DNA from: Rapana venosa
Lineage: Eukaryota; Mollusca; Gastropoda; Neogastropoda; Muricidae
Length of the DNA: 64,000 nucleotides
Reading direction: 5' to 3'
Assembly: GCA_028751875.1 (NCBI GenBank)
Contig: CM054167.1
Coordinates: 18,070,104 to 18,134,103 of the forward strand
A program made the translations under genes and the position numbers. Of the stretch, positions 40,810 to 52,229 are shown piece after piece (the first letter of the stretch is position 1; every line of letters starts with the position of its first letter). Under the pieces are notes generated by a model. The model did not search any database. It had not been told where the DNA came from and was given only the letters and a program-made list of their open reading frames with translations.

Positions 40810-42140
40810 AAGCGAGCGAGGTGTATGGGTGGGGGGAAGAGTTTGGAAATTGGTGTGGAGTTGGGTTTTTGGAGGGTGGTGGGTGGTGGAGGAGGTAGGG
40901 GATGTTGGATGATTGGTTGGGTATTTGGTGGGAGAGGAGGGGGTTGACCAGTTTTAGGAGGGGGGATTGGGTTACTGCTTTGGGGTTTGGGTTTTTGTGG
41001 GGGAGGGGGGGGGCGGGGGTTTGGTTTTGGTTGTGTTTTTTGTGGTGGTGGTGGTTGTTGTTGGGGTGTTTTTTTTTTGGGGGGGGTTGTTTGATGTTTT
41101 TTTTCTTGGGATGGGGTGGGAGGTGGTGGAGTAATTTTGATTTCATGGTTTCCTGTTGTTGTTTTTTTGTCACATTGTTTTGATTTTTATACAGTGTATT
41201 TTCATAGAGATTGCTTAATGGTTTCATTGTTTATTGTTGTCAGAGGGAGGGGTGGGGGGGGGGGGGGTTGTTTTTGATAAGGGAGTGGGAATGTATTTGG
41301 GGTGGAGGGAGGGGGGTATTGGTAGGTTCAAAGGGGTGGGTTGGAGTAGATGAAATGGTTTGTACAGACATTTAACTTTTTTTTTGTTTGATATTCTTGA
41401 TATCTTCCATCATATGTTGTCAATTTTTTTAAAATCTTTTGTTGTATCATTTCTTCACTCGTATTGGAATGTAGCACACACCAGAATGTGTTTTTTATCT
41501 TTCTTTCTTTCGTTCTTTCTTGCTTTCTTTTCTTCCTTTCTCGCTGGGTTGATCAAGGGAGGACAGAGAAGAAACGTGTGTAGACCCGACTTTATTTGTG
41601 GTTGACATGGCTCGAAGACTGGATGGAATGGATGTGTTTTTGGTCGTCTTTTGAGTTTCTTTTGCTTTCTTTCTTTTTCTTCTTGCCCCGATTAGTTGTG
41701 TGTGCGTGTATGTATGTGTGTGTATGTGTGTGTGTGTCTTTAAGTTTACGTCTGTTCACTTAAAGTGATATTAGACGAATGTATGTATGTCTAGCCTGCA
41801 GACAGATCTGTGATCTTCAACACACAGCCAGCCTTAGCTTGTCCTTTGTGTCTGTCTTGTCTGCCTGTCTGTCTGTCCTTGGGGAGGGGGAAATCGATGA
41901 TGGAAAAAAAATTGTATGCAAAAAAAAAAAGAAAAATACTGATTAAATGATTGTTAAAAAAACAAAAATTTGTTTATAGTTTGTGATTTTTGTTGTTGAA
42001 ATATGTATGTTTGTGTGTGCTTTTTGGGGGGTGGATTTGGGTTTGGTTTTTTTTACTTATTTGTCTTGATCTTAAACTTTAAACCTGCCTTTTTTTTTCT
42101 TTTTCTTTTTTTTTGTTGTGATTTTTTTTCTTTTTCGTTT
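40810..42140. other. T/G-rich flank DNA
   Basis: Extremely T/G-rich. The row 41041-41100 holds one A and no C. Gly/Trp/Phe frames here are shadows. 41490-41545 is TTTC-rich, and 41700-41735 is GT-rich. Confidence 0.6.
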
Positions 42141-42142
42141 CT

Positions 42143-42523
42143 TAGCTAGAGCTCTGAGGTTCACCACTGGTGAGGTTTTGCGTATGCGACCATTTTTGCC
42201 CTCCACCATGAAGGTAGCTGCATTCTGATTTTAAGGGATGTATCCGGAGTATGTTTGTGTTTCCATACACCACCGAACGTTGACATGAATTATGGGATCT
42301 TTCACACGCATAAATTTGATCTTCTGCATGTGTATATTCTATATAAGAAGGGAATGAAGGCACTGGCAGGTCTGCCCTTGAAGTTGACCTGGGAGACCGT
42401 TGAAAAAAAAAATCACCTCACCTTAATTCACCAGACGCCGGTGCCGAGATTCGAACCCACAACTTCATGGACCCGTGAGACTGAAGTGGAACGGTCCTAA
42501 CCACTTGGTTATAGCGTCTGCCA
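42143..42523 (-). mobile_element. SINE, head B + tail B, full length
   Basis: The minus strand starts GGCAGACGCTATAACCAAGT, has GTGGGTTCGAATCTC (box B), CAGACCTGCCAGTGCC, a GATCCCATAATTCATG block, and tail B ending in GAGCTCTAGC. This is the best head B copy. Confidence 0.92.
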
Positions 42524-42529
42524 TCACCG

Positions 42530-43540
42530 TCACCGATCCCTCACATTCCGAATCCTTTGGGGTGCCTTCGAAGCTTTGTCAACCACCTTTCTCCAGTCCT
42601 CTCGTCTCTCGGCCATCCTCAGGGTGTCTCTCAGCTCCTTCGGATGAGATTATAAACCGAGAACCCCGTGTTCGAACGCATGCAGAACATCTTGCGCACA
42701 CGTTAAATCCTGTTCCGCTTTTCGGAAGAGTTGGCCATTGTGTGCCGGTGGAAACAGATGACAAAATTTACAAAACCGCATACACACAGGGACTGGGTGT
42801 AAAAAAAGCACACGAGTGGTTATTCCATTATCCTCGATATAAAAGAATAAATAAATGTCTGTCCACTCTCGAATGTTGTCCTCCCATCTCTTCCTGTGTC
42901 TGCCTCCTCTTCTTCCCCTCAGTGTGCCTTGTAGGATTGTTTTTAGCAAGGACCAGAGGAGCGTGTGACATGACCAAACCACTTCAGTTTTCGTTGTCTT
43001 GTGAGTGTTTGAAGGTCAGTATAGGACCCGATTTCATTGCGGATGCGTCTCTTGACTTCTTCATTCGTGATGTGGTCTTTGTATGAGATGCCTAAGAGTC
43101 TTCGGAAGCACCTCATTTCTACAGCTCTTATTCTTCTCTCTAAGTCCGCTGTGAGGGTCCATGATTCACATGCATATAAGAAGATTGACATGACCAGAGA
43201 GCGCATCAGTCTGATTTTGGAGCTGATGGCAAATTTTCTGTTGCTCCAGATAGGTTTGCGCTTGGTCATTGCGGCTGTGGTCTGGGCAAGTCTTGACAGT
43301 AGTTCTGGTTTTGATCCCTCGTCTTTCACGATAGATCCCTATCTGTAAACATTTTCAAGTTTCTGGTCTTTGGTTTTGATTTTTGATGTGAAGTTGCTGT
43401 TTGTCATCACTTTTGGTTTTTCCCCGCTGATTTCCATACCAAGTTTTGATGATTTTTTCTTCTATGAGGTTCACAAAGTCTGTTAGTTCTTGCTCGTGAC
43501 CAGCTAATCCTCAATATCATCAGCGAAGCGTCATAGCCTG
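42530..43540 (-). mobile_element. RTE-like LINE ORF2 3' fragment, interrupted by a SINE
   Basis: Translated on the minus strand, it shows RFADDIED (the FADD reverse-transcriptase motif, codons at 43516-43527), KSSKLGMEIS, then from 43329 the frame with KPELLSRLAQTTAAM, SSKIRLMRSLVMS, FLYACESWTL, RRLLGISYKDHITNEEV and KLKWFGHVTRSSG, and KTILQGTLRGRRGG with KRWEDNIREWTD. After the SINE (42637-42858) it resumes with ELRDTLRMAERREDWRKVVD. This order is typical of RTE-clade LINEs. Several stops and a shift before 43335 show that it is dead. Confidence 0.92.
42637..42858 (+). mobile_element. SINE core + tail A nested in the RTE-like LINE
   Basis: It starts CTTCGGATGAGATTATAAAC and ends GTGGTTATTCCATTATCCTC with AAAGAATAAATAAAT. 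It splits the LINE between the codons for EWTD and ELRD, so it is younger than the LINE. Confidence 0.92.
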
Positions 43541-43555
43541 CCTTAAATTTCATCC

Positions 43556-43680
43556 CCCCGTGGGGATGCCGGGGGTATTTTTTCCAGTATAAACAGCATC
43601 CCCACCTTCTGGAAATTCTGTGCTAGAAATTTCCCCCTTTTCTTTCACTCTCTATGTTTCTGTCTTTTTTCTTCTTCTTC
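43556..43680 (+). repeat. Repeat family E fragment
   Basis: GTGGGGATGCCGGGGG and CAGCATCCCCACC form a 9 bp stem. CTAGAAATTTCCCCCTTTTC follows. It abuts the broken end of the LINE. Confidence 0.8.
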
Positions 43681-43689
43681 GCCTTTCTG

Positions 43690-44849
43690 TCATCTCTTTT
43701 ACTTGAAGAAAAAGAACTTGACGGGAGAAAAACAACAACAAAAAACACTTTTAAGACCCAGATTCTGGCATACACGTAAAATCAATGGAGGAATCTGATG
43801 GATGGCTCTTCAGTGCCGTACGTACCCCCCACTTTGTTCTTCAAGGGGGTTAGGGAAGGCAGAAGATAACGTTAATGTTACTAAAAATGTTGACTTACTT
43901 TGATATGCCCGCACCCCCATCTTTTTGATCGATCTCGTGTGTTCAAATCACGTGTGCGCGCGCACACACCACCACCACAACACACACACCACCACACACA
44001 CACACACACCATTTTCATTTTTTTTACGATCTCTTTATTATTATTTTTCCTTAACCAGCGAAAGACATAAGTCATACATAATAAGCCTGGAATGAAGCCT
44101 CGTGGCTCTCAAACACAAGGGGGCATAGAGAGAATGTCACATCATCAGGAAAAAGAAGTACCGACACAATAATCAAACACAAAAACGATAACAACAACAA
44201 AATCTAACAACAGTATGAAACGTACGTCAAGAATCTCACTCTCTCTTTCCCTGGACACAAAACAGATAATAATAATGATGATAATAATGATGATGATGAC
44301 GACAATAACAACAAATATAATAATAACAATAAGTAGTAATAATGATGATAATAATTATGATTCCAGGATTTCTTCCAGCCAGAATGGCGTACCTCATGAA
44401 GGGAATACAGAGGGGAGATACACCTTTTTGGCAGAAAATCCTCGGTCCTGATCACAGCCGAAATAATAGGGTTTAGATTAGCCATCTTGATATTGATTTT
44501 ATAAGCAATGGAATGAAGAAACTGATGTATGTAGGCCTATATGTGTAACGATGAGGATGTTTCAAGAAATTTCTAAGGGGGGGGGGGGGGGGGGGGGGGG
44601 GGGGTGTGATTTAAGAAACAGGAGGTCCCAGACGAACACATAGCAATTACAAGCGAGAGAGATTTGAAGTCTGCAGGCCTATGTTTCATATATACTTGGT
44701 TCGGCTAGATTTTTGGTTGATAGGGGAGAAGAACATTAAGGAATTGAAAAAAAAAATCAATAAGCAGGTTGTGGGATAACCATTATGTAAGATATTTTTT
44801 ACTTAGTTGAAATCAGAGAGAGAAAAAGTGTGTGAGAAAAAGTGTTGCC

Positions 44850-44886
<37 letters not shown>

Positions 44887-45080
44887 AGGCACAATAGATT
44901 GAATTGAAATGTGCATGCAGGATTGTTTGTTGTGAGTATGATGATATCCATAGCCTAGCTGAGATTTTCGATTGAGGGAGGAAGTATATATATATATATA
45001 AACTATGTATTGCATAATATATAAAAAATAGCAAACGAAACATAATTTATGGGTCCATCCACTTCATACGATCTTTCAAA
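43690..45080. other. Unassigned DNA where strand composition changes
   Basis: From about 43.7 kb the + strand turns A/C-rich. Contains (CA)n at 43960-44010, AAT/GAT-rich DNA at 44265-44360, a poly-G tract at 44579-44604, (GA)n at 44854-44882 and (TA)n at 44986-44999. No exon was recognised. Confidence 0.5.
44579..44604. repeat. Poly-G tract
   Basis: An uninterrupted run of about 26 G on the + strand. Confidence 0.9.
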
Positions 45081-45084
45081 AAGG

Positions 45085-45512
45085 AAGGTGGCAGGATAGG
45101 ATGGTTAAGACGCTCACCTGCCTAACAAGTAAACCCTGAGGTTGTGGGTTCGATTCCCAGCCTTGCCCTTTCTTCCCAGTTTGACAGGGTAAATGGAACA
45201 GATCATGAAAAGTCCTACGGGATGAGACTTTAACTGAGACCCCCCTCCTTGTGCGAATGTGCCGCAGAACATCTATGCTTGCGCACACGTTAAAAACCTG
45301 GTCCGCCTTTCGGAAGAATAGGCCATTGCGTGCTGGTAGGAAACGGATGACAAACTTCCACAAGGGTATGCACACAGACGTGTTGTGTGTTTAGATGCTA
45401 TCCCAATGTCGGAATGCGGCTACCTGAATGGTGAAGGGGTTTAAAAAAAAATTAAACCACGGTCGCATACGCAAAAATCTCAATAATGGTGAACCTTGGA
45501 GCTCTAGCCCAT
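45085..45512 (+). mobile_element. SINE, head F + core + tail B, full length
   Basis: GATGGTTAAGACGCTCACC (box A), GTTCGATTCCCAGCCTTGCC (box B), CCCAGTTTGACAGGG, the core with CGGGATGAGACTTTAAC, and tail B with GTCGGAATGCGGCTACC and CGGTCGCATACGC, ending GAGCTCTAGC. It is the reference copy for head F. Confidence 0.92.
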
Positions 45513-45656
45513 GAAAAAGAAATAAACACATAAAAAAAAACTTTCCAGGCTAAAATGATGCCCTCGATCCAAAATACCTACCCTGGACGATTATCTTCGA
45601 TTAGGGACAATTTCGCTAGGATGTGTGTTGCTACTGGGAGTACTGCCACCTAGGTT

Positions 45657-45658
45657 AA

Positions 45659-45690
<32 letters not shown>
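45657..45690. repeat. (AAT)n microsatellite
   Basis: AATAAT triplets, with further AAT-rich DNA to 45870. Confidence 0.9.
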
Positions 45691-46504
45691 GTTCCTCTCA
45701 GCTCCGAGTAACGCTTTTTTTTTTACCCCGTTAAAGATTTATCAGCTTAATAATAAAAATAATAATAATAATAGATAAATATAATTTATGAATAAAAATA
45801 ATTTTAAAATATTTTTAATGTTTTTTGATGTTTAAAAAGTGTTTGTTTTTTTTTAAAATAATAATGATCTCCTTTTTTTTTTGGCTACCAAGCTACATTA
45901 ACCACTACTACCACCCTACCACCTCCCCCCACCTCCACCTCTTCCCCCTCGCACGCCCCTCCTCCCCTCCCACCCCCTTTTTCCCTCTTCCCTCTCATTC
46001 TTTCCTGCGATTGACAGGGTAAATCTTATTAATATTTATTAGGGAATGAACTCGGAGAAAGAGAGACAGAGTGTAGTCAACGTCTGGATGCAAAAGCAAA
46101 CCTACCAACCCAAAACAAACAAACAGAAAAAACAACAACAACAGTAAGAGAAGCTACAATTGATGTCTGGAATTTCAGAAGCAACGCTGCTACCACTGTT
46201 TTCTGTTTAAAAAAACCCAACAATAACAAACAATGATACAAGAACGAACTGCTGTAAATTTATTTAAAAAAAAAAAAAAAAGTAAATGTGTAGTTATTAT
46301 TATTATAACACACTTGCAGTGACTTGTCCCAATAGTAACACTTGAATAATTTGCAGTGAACATCTTTCTTTTGTGTGTGTGTGGCAAGAACACTGTAGAA
46401 AAACAACAACCCATCCTTCGGTTTAATAAATATCAGGATTCTTGCCATTAAACCACAATTCATCTTGATTAAGACTTCACACAAATTAACTACTGATTTT
46501 GAAA

Positions 46505-46703
46505 GCTGCCTGAAACATGGGACACGAATTTCTGGCATCTTTAACGTGCATAGTTTGATGTTTCTGTACGGTGTATATAAGAAGTGTGTTCTTGACATTG
46601 ACCCGGGAGATCAACTGGCGCCCGCCGAGATTCGAACCTGGGACTTCATGGCCCCGTGGGTTGACGCCCAACGGTTTGAACCACTCGCCTATAGTCTCCC
46701 GTT
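46505..46703 (-). mobile_element. SINE head B, diverged, without tail
   Basis: GGGAGATCAACTGGCG, CCGAGATTCGAACCTGGG and GAACCACTCGCCTATAG mark the tRNA-like head. ACACGAATTTCTGGCATCTT and GTGTATATAAGAAG match the head B body. Tail B is not present. Confidence 0.75.
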
Positions 46704-47246
46704 GGGGTGTCAGTTTGAAAAAGTGTGTTAAAGCATCTCATTCCTGACTGAATGTGCTCCTCTCTTTTCAATCCCTAAATTGGAAAACTCCTGCTGGGAC
46801 ATAAATTCAAACACAATTTTTTGGGTTATGTTTTGAATTATCCAGTTCCCTCCTGCCCCACTTAAAACCAAAAAAAAAAGGACACCACTGCCACCCTCTT
46901 CACGCACACACACACACACACCTAAAAGAAAAACGAAAAAAAAACAACAAATAAAACTTCATATTTTCTACAGGCAGAACTGTATTCCTCAGTTTTATAT
47001 ATAAAAAAATTAAAAAAATAAAAAGTCACATTAAACCACAAGTTCTCTTTCTGGGTTTGCTTTCGGGGGATAGGGGAGGGAAGGGGAAGGGGGGGAAAGA
47101 TGTAAGAGAGGGAGGGGGGGGGGGGGGGGGGTGGAGTACGCAGAACGCGCAAACTTTGCCGAGTTCATAAACATCCTGCAGTTTACGGAGGCACGGGGAC
47201 ATATATTATAATACCACCAGCGCGGTAAATGCTCCGCGATTTTCTG

Positions 47247-47305
47247 ATTGGTGGAAAATCGAAAGTGAACTGTCCTCATCTACTTTCTGCAGTCTATATA
47301 AAGAA
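47247..47305 (+). promoter_or_regulatory. Possible core promoter (CCAAT box + TATA box)
   Basis: TGATTGGTGG (an inverted CCAAT box) at about 47246-47255 is followed about 40 bp later by CTATATAAAG near 47294. The patch 47130-47320 is base-balanced and unique-looking. A T/G-rich island follows on the right. There is no transcript evidence. Confidence 0.2.
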
Positions 47306-47756
47306 CATAACCAGGGTGGGGATCCTTGAAGAGTGTGTCAACTATATCGGACCCGGGGGGTGGGTGGGTGTGTATTGCGGAAAATCGATTTTCTAAATCC
47401 TTTTTCAATAATTAAAATTTAATGTTTCCACTCATTTATCATTTATCGGACATCCAAGGGTAGGCGAAAGGCAAAATATTCCGATTTAGGTACAGAAATA
47501 AGAATCCCACTTTCAAAATTTCCCTTCATCTTAGTCAAAACTGCTACCCAAAATGTCAGCTCACACAGCAAGTTTGAGACCAAAATTAAAAATGCATAGT
47601 CACACTATATATATATATATATATATTATTTCTATATGGGTGGGGTTGGTATAATTATTATTATGTTTGTTTGGGGGCGGTATGGTTGGCTGTTTGTTTT
47701 GGTGATGTATTGTTGCTGGAGGTGGTGTTTTTTTCTTTTTTATTTTTTTTTTTTTA

Positions 47757-47860
47757 ATGTTGGCAGTAGTGGGGGTTGCCTTTTTTTTTTTTTTTTTCTT
47801 TTTTTTTTTTCTTTTTCTTTTTGTCAGTGTTGGAAGTTGTAATTTTTCTTCTTTTTTTTT

Positions 47861-47891
<31 letters not shown>

Positions 47892-48262
47892 CTTCCGCGT
47901 TGGTGGCCAGGGCGGTTTTTTCTTCTTTTTTTTTCTTTTTTTTTCTTTTTTTTCTTTCTTTTTTCTTTTTTCTTTCTTTTTTTTCTGTCAGAGTTGGTGG
48001 CCAGGGTGGTTTTCTTCTTTTTTTTTTTTTTTTTTCTTTCTTTTTTTCTTTTTTCTTTCTTTTTTTTCTGTCAGAGTTGGTGACCAGGGTGGGATTTCTT
48101 CTTTTTTTGTTATTTTTTCTTTCTTTTTTTCTTTTTCCTTTCTTTTTTTCTTTTTTTTTTATCTCTGTGAGCTAGTCGTTGGTGGCCAGAGTGGTTTTTT
48201 CTTTTTTTTTTTTCTTCTTTTTTTTCTTTTTTTCTTCTTTTTTTTTTTTTTTTTTTTGTAAA
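47757..48262. repeat. Polypyrimidine minisatellite, about 6 copies
   Basis: Units of about 70-100 bp each have a core like GTTGGTGGCCAGGGTGGTTT, then CTTCTTTTT and a long T/CTTT tract. Cores lie near 47760, 47830, 47897, 47991, 48076 and 48178. The Phe-rich frames are shadows. Confidence 0.88.
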
Positions 48263-48408
48263 GCTGGAGAGAGGTGGATGTTGAACCTTGTTAAGTCCAC
48301 GAATTTCACGCATGCCACGGAATGCACGTGCACACAGGTCAACAACAAATCTTCTGCTATGTTGTTTTTTTGTGTTTTCATTGGTGGACAGTGACGTGAG
48401 CTATTTGC

Positions 48409-48478
48409 TTAGCGGGTAGCTGTGGGGGTGGCAGGTAGTTGCTTAGCCGGGTAGCTGTGGGGGTGGCAGGTAGGGTGG
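48409..48478. repeat. Two-copy tandem repeat, 34 bp
   Basis: TGCTTAGCGGGTAGCTGTGG and GGGTGGCAGGTAG are repeated at once with one extra base. Confidence 0.9.
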
Positions 48479-48875
48479 GATATGCTTGTAAAGTGTGTCA
48501 ACTAAATCAGGCCCTGGAGTGGGTGGGTGTGCTGTGTGGTGTGTGGTGTGCGTGTGTGTGTGTGTGTGTTGAGGTAGGGGGGTGGGTGGTAGCATGTATC
48601 AGGGAAATATACATTTTGAATAATGATGAAAAACTAAATGTTTTTACTATTATATCAACGATTACACGCCCAGGGGTGAAGGGAGGGGAGGAGGGGAGAG
48701 GCTATGTATTTACGTAAGAAATGGGGGGGGGGGGAGTCTTAAAAATAATACATCTACCCTACACTGCCCAGTTTAGTCAAGAGTATTTGTTTGCTCGTCT
48801 GTCTGGTTGGTTGGTTGGTTTGGTTTGCTTTTTGTATGCAGTTGGGTCGGGAGGGGGGGGGGGTTGCTGCTGCTG

Positions 48876-49080
48876 CGTGCACACACACACACATACACAC
48901 ACACACACATACACACACAACACACACAAAACACATCTCAAAACGCAAACACACACAAAACACACACTAACATACACACACACACACCGAAAAACACAAA
49001 CACGCCAACAAAACAACTCAAAACACAAACACGGAGATCTAAAACAAACACACCCAAAACACACCATACAACACATTACT
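48876..49080. repeat. CA/CAA-rich simple sequence
   Basis: CACACATACACA and AAACACA runs. From here the + strand is strongly A/C-rich. Row 49261-49320 has only two T and one G. Confidence 0.9.
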
Positions 49081-49700
49081 TACATTCACACTAAACACAC
49101 AAGATTGATTGTGGTCTGAAGATGACTTTGATCGACTGCGAGGCAAAAACATCAACAACAACAAAAGATTCTTTTCAACACAAACCCGCATGAAAGCATT
49201 GTTATTTCTCACACTCAACACCTAAAACCTAACCATCATATCTGTAAAAAACAAAACCCAAAAATCCAACAAAAAACAACAACAAAAAACCACACACAGA
49301 CCAAACAAATCAAACAACAAACAAACAAAGTTGAAAAGGTCCATCTAAAAAAAATTAAAAAAAACAAAACATTTAAAAAATGAAGTTCTTGAAAGGACAG
49401 TGCATTACTTACACACACAAAAAAAAAAAACTAATGGTTCTTTTCTGCAAAAACGAAAATTAATTACTGGAGGAGAGTCCCTTTCAAAAAAAAATACTCA
49501 AAAAAATTTACAGTGGCTCCCCAAAAAAACTCCACCCCAAACCACACACAACCCCAACTCCACCAACGACCCTCCCCTCCCCCCCCCCCCTCCTTACCTT
49601 ACCCGCACCCCCCACCCCACCCCAAGATGGACCTCACTCTGTACTCTACTCCCCAAGCATCTATGGCAATTCCCTACCTCAAGACTAGGAACAACTGCAG

Positions 49701-49752
49701 TGTATTTATTTATTATTTATTATTTTATTTCGAGGATAATGGATATGTGTAC
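49701..49752 (-). mobile_element. SINE tail A fragment
   Basis: TTATTTATTATTTTATTTCG and AGGATAATGGATA match only the 3' end of tail A on the + strand. Confidence 0.65.
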
Positions 49753-49833
49753 AGTTCCACAATAGATTGTTACACCCACCCCTCCCCTCCAAACCCCCAC
49801 CCCACCCCCACCCTACCCCACCCCTGCCCCCCT

Positions 49834-50185
49834 GTGACGAGATAGCCTGGTGGTTAGAATGACGTGCTCGTGATCTGCTGACCGAGTTCGAATCTCGTCT
49901 CCTTTCTTCTGGAGTTAACATCAGTGCCAACTCCACTCCCCCCAAAAGTCCTTTGGATGAGACTATAAACTTGAAGGCCCCGTGTGCGAACGCACGCAGA
50001 ACATCTTGCGCGCATGTTAAAACCCGTTCCGCTTTTCGGAAGAGTAGGCCATTGTGTGCCGGTGGGAACGGATGACAAAATTTACGAAACTGCATACACA
50101 CGGGGACTGGTGTAAAAAAAAGCACACGAGTGCTTATTTTACTATCCCCGAAATAAAAGAATAAATAAAATTTTAAAAAATAAAT
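49834..50185 (+). mobile_element. SINE, head A + core + tail A, full length
   Basis: GATAGCCTGGTGGTTAGAAT (box A), GAGTTCGAATCTC (box B), ACATCAGTGCCAACTCC, TTTGGATGAGACTATAAAC, and GAGTGCTTATTTTACTATCC with an AATAAA tail. It ends at the start of the 35 bp array. Confidence 0.92.
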
Positions 50186-52215
50186 GCCAGAAAGTGCAGT
50201 AGATGTTACATACCCCCCTGGAAAAACTGCAATAAAAATTTTTCGTACCTAGGCGGAAATGCAGTAAAATTACAGTCCCCTAGGCGAAATGCAGTAAATA
50301 TTTTCACTACCCTAGGACAGAATGTTTAAAATTTTCACTGCCCCTGAAAAAAAAATGCGTAAATATTAAATATCCTAGGACGAAATGCAGTTAATATTAC
50401 ATGCCCTGAAAAAAAATGCAGTAAATATTAATTACCCTAGAAAGGAAAATGCGTAAATATTACATCCCCCATAAACAAAAACCCGCGGAAAATGTTACAT
50501 ACTAAGAGAAATATGTACATATTACACTATCCCTGAGAAAAGTGCAGTAGATATTTCACTACCCCCCTTTGGTAAAAAAATGCGTAAAAACTCACTACCC
50601 CCATGGGGAAAAAACTTGGTAAAAATTACACTACCCCCATGAGAAAAACGCGTAAATATACACTACCCCCATGAGAAAAAAATGTGGTAAAATTACATAC
50701 CCCCGCAAAACTGCAGTAAATATTACCTATCTCTAGGAAAAAAACTGCAGAAAAATTTTACACCCCCCGAGAGAAACTGCAGTAGATGTTCCCCCATCGT
50801 TAGGATAAACTGCAGTAGATGTTACATAAAAGGAAACTGCGAAAATTTTAAAATCCCCCTTGAAAAAAAAACTGCAGTAAATGTTACACTTTTAAAGAGA
50901 AATGTAGTAAATATTACACTTCCCTTATGAAAGAAACGCGTAGTGTTACATCCCCCTAGGATAAAAACGCATAGATTTTACATCCCCCAAAGAGAAAACT
51001 GTAGTTTACACTACCCTGAAAGAAACTTCGTAAATATTACACTACCCTGAGAAAAACTGCAGTAGATATTACACTACCCTGAGAAAAACTGCAGAAAATA
51101 TTAAAACTCCCCTATGAAAAAACTGCAGCAAATATTACACTACCCTGAGAGAAACGCAGTAAATATTACACTACCCCTATGAAAGAAACTGAGGAAATGT
51201 TACACTACCCCTATATATATAAAAAACCCTGCAGGAAATGTTACGCTACTAAGAGAAACTGCTGTAAATATTACACTACCCCTGAGAAAAGCTGCAGTAG
51301 ATATTACAGTACCCCTATGAGAAAAACTGCAGTAAATACTACACTACCCCTATGAGAAAAACTGTGGTAAATATTACACTATCCCTAGCAAAAACTGCAG
51401 TAAATATTACACTATCTCTAGGATAAACTGCAGTAAATATTACACTACCCCTGAGAGAAACTGCAGTAGATGTTACACCATCGTTAGGATAAACTGCAGT
51501 AGATGTTACACTACTAAGAGAAACTGCAGTAAATATTACACTACCCCTATGAAAGAAACTGCAGTAAATGTTACACTATTAAGAGAAACTGTAGTAAATA
51601 TTACACTTCCCTATGAAAGAAACTGCAGTAGATGTTACACTACCCCTAAGAGAAAAACTGTAGATATTACACTACCCCTGAAAGAAACTTCCGTAAATAT
51701 TACACTACCCCTGAGAAAAACTGCAGTAGATATTACACTACCCCTGAGAAAAACTGCAGTAAATATTACACTACCCCTATGAAAGAAACTGCAGCAAATA
51801 TTACACTACCCCTGAGAGAAACTGCAGTAAATATTACACTACCCCTATGAAAGAAACTGCAGGAAATGTTACACTACCCCTATATATAAAAAAAACCCTG
51901 CAGGAAATGTTACGCTACTAAGAGAAACTGCTGTAAATATTACACTACCCCTGAGAAAAACTGCAGTAAATATTACACTACCCCTATGAGAAAAACTGCA
52001 ATAAATATTACACTACCCCTATGAAAGAAACTGCAATAAACATTACACTACCCCTATGAAAAAAACTGCAGTAGACGTTACACTACTCTTAAGAGAAAAA
52101 CTGCAGTAGATGTTACACTAACCCTATGAGAAAAACTGCTATAGAAGTTTTGTTACAACACCCTTAGGAGAAATTGCAGTAAATATGACACTACCCCTAG
52201 AAAAAAACAACAAAA
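50186..52215. repeat. ~35 bp satellite-like array, about 60 copies
   Basis: The unit is built from ACTGCAGTAAATATTACACT and ACCCCTATGAGAAAA, with length variants of 30-36 bp. The right part (51100-52200) is regular. The left part (50190-51000) carries frequent single-base losses. One block (near 51212-51290) with TATATATAAAAAACCCTGC recurs at about 51885-51960, so there is also a higher-order duplication of about 670 bp. Confidence 0.95.
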
Positions 52216-52229
52216 AAACCCTGTAAATA

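Larger units (their letters stand above)
47325..48720. repeat. Diverged duplicated block pair
   Basis: AGAGTGTGTCAACTATATC, GGGTGGGTGGGTGTGTATTG and AAAATTTAATGTTTCCACT (47331-47440) match AAGTGTGTCAACTAAATC, GAGTGGGTGGGTGTGCTG and AAAACTAAATGTTTTTACT (48490-48650) in order. Old copies with a minisatellite between them. Confidence 0.6.

Noticed and set aside
47776..48261. Phe-rich 161-residue membrane protein
   Set aside because: It is a frame through poly-T/CTTT minisatellite DNA.
49834..49910. Functional tRNA gene
   Set aside because: Box A and B are present, but the cloverleaf is not kept and the sequence continues as a SINE with core and tail. The same holds for heads at 6752, 33453, 42523 and 45085.
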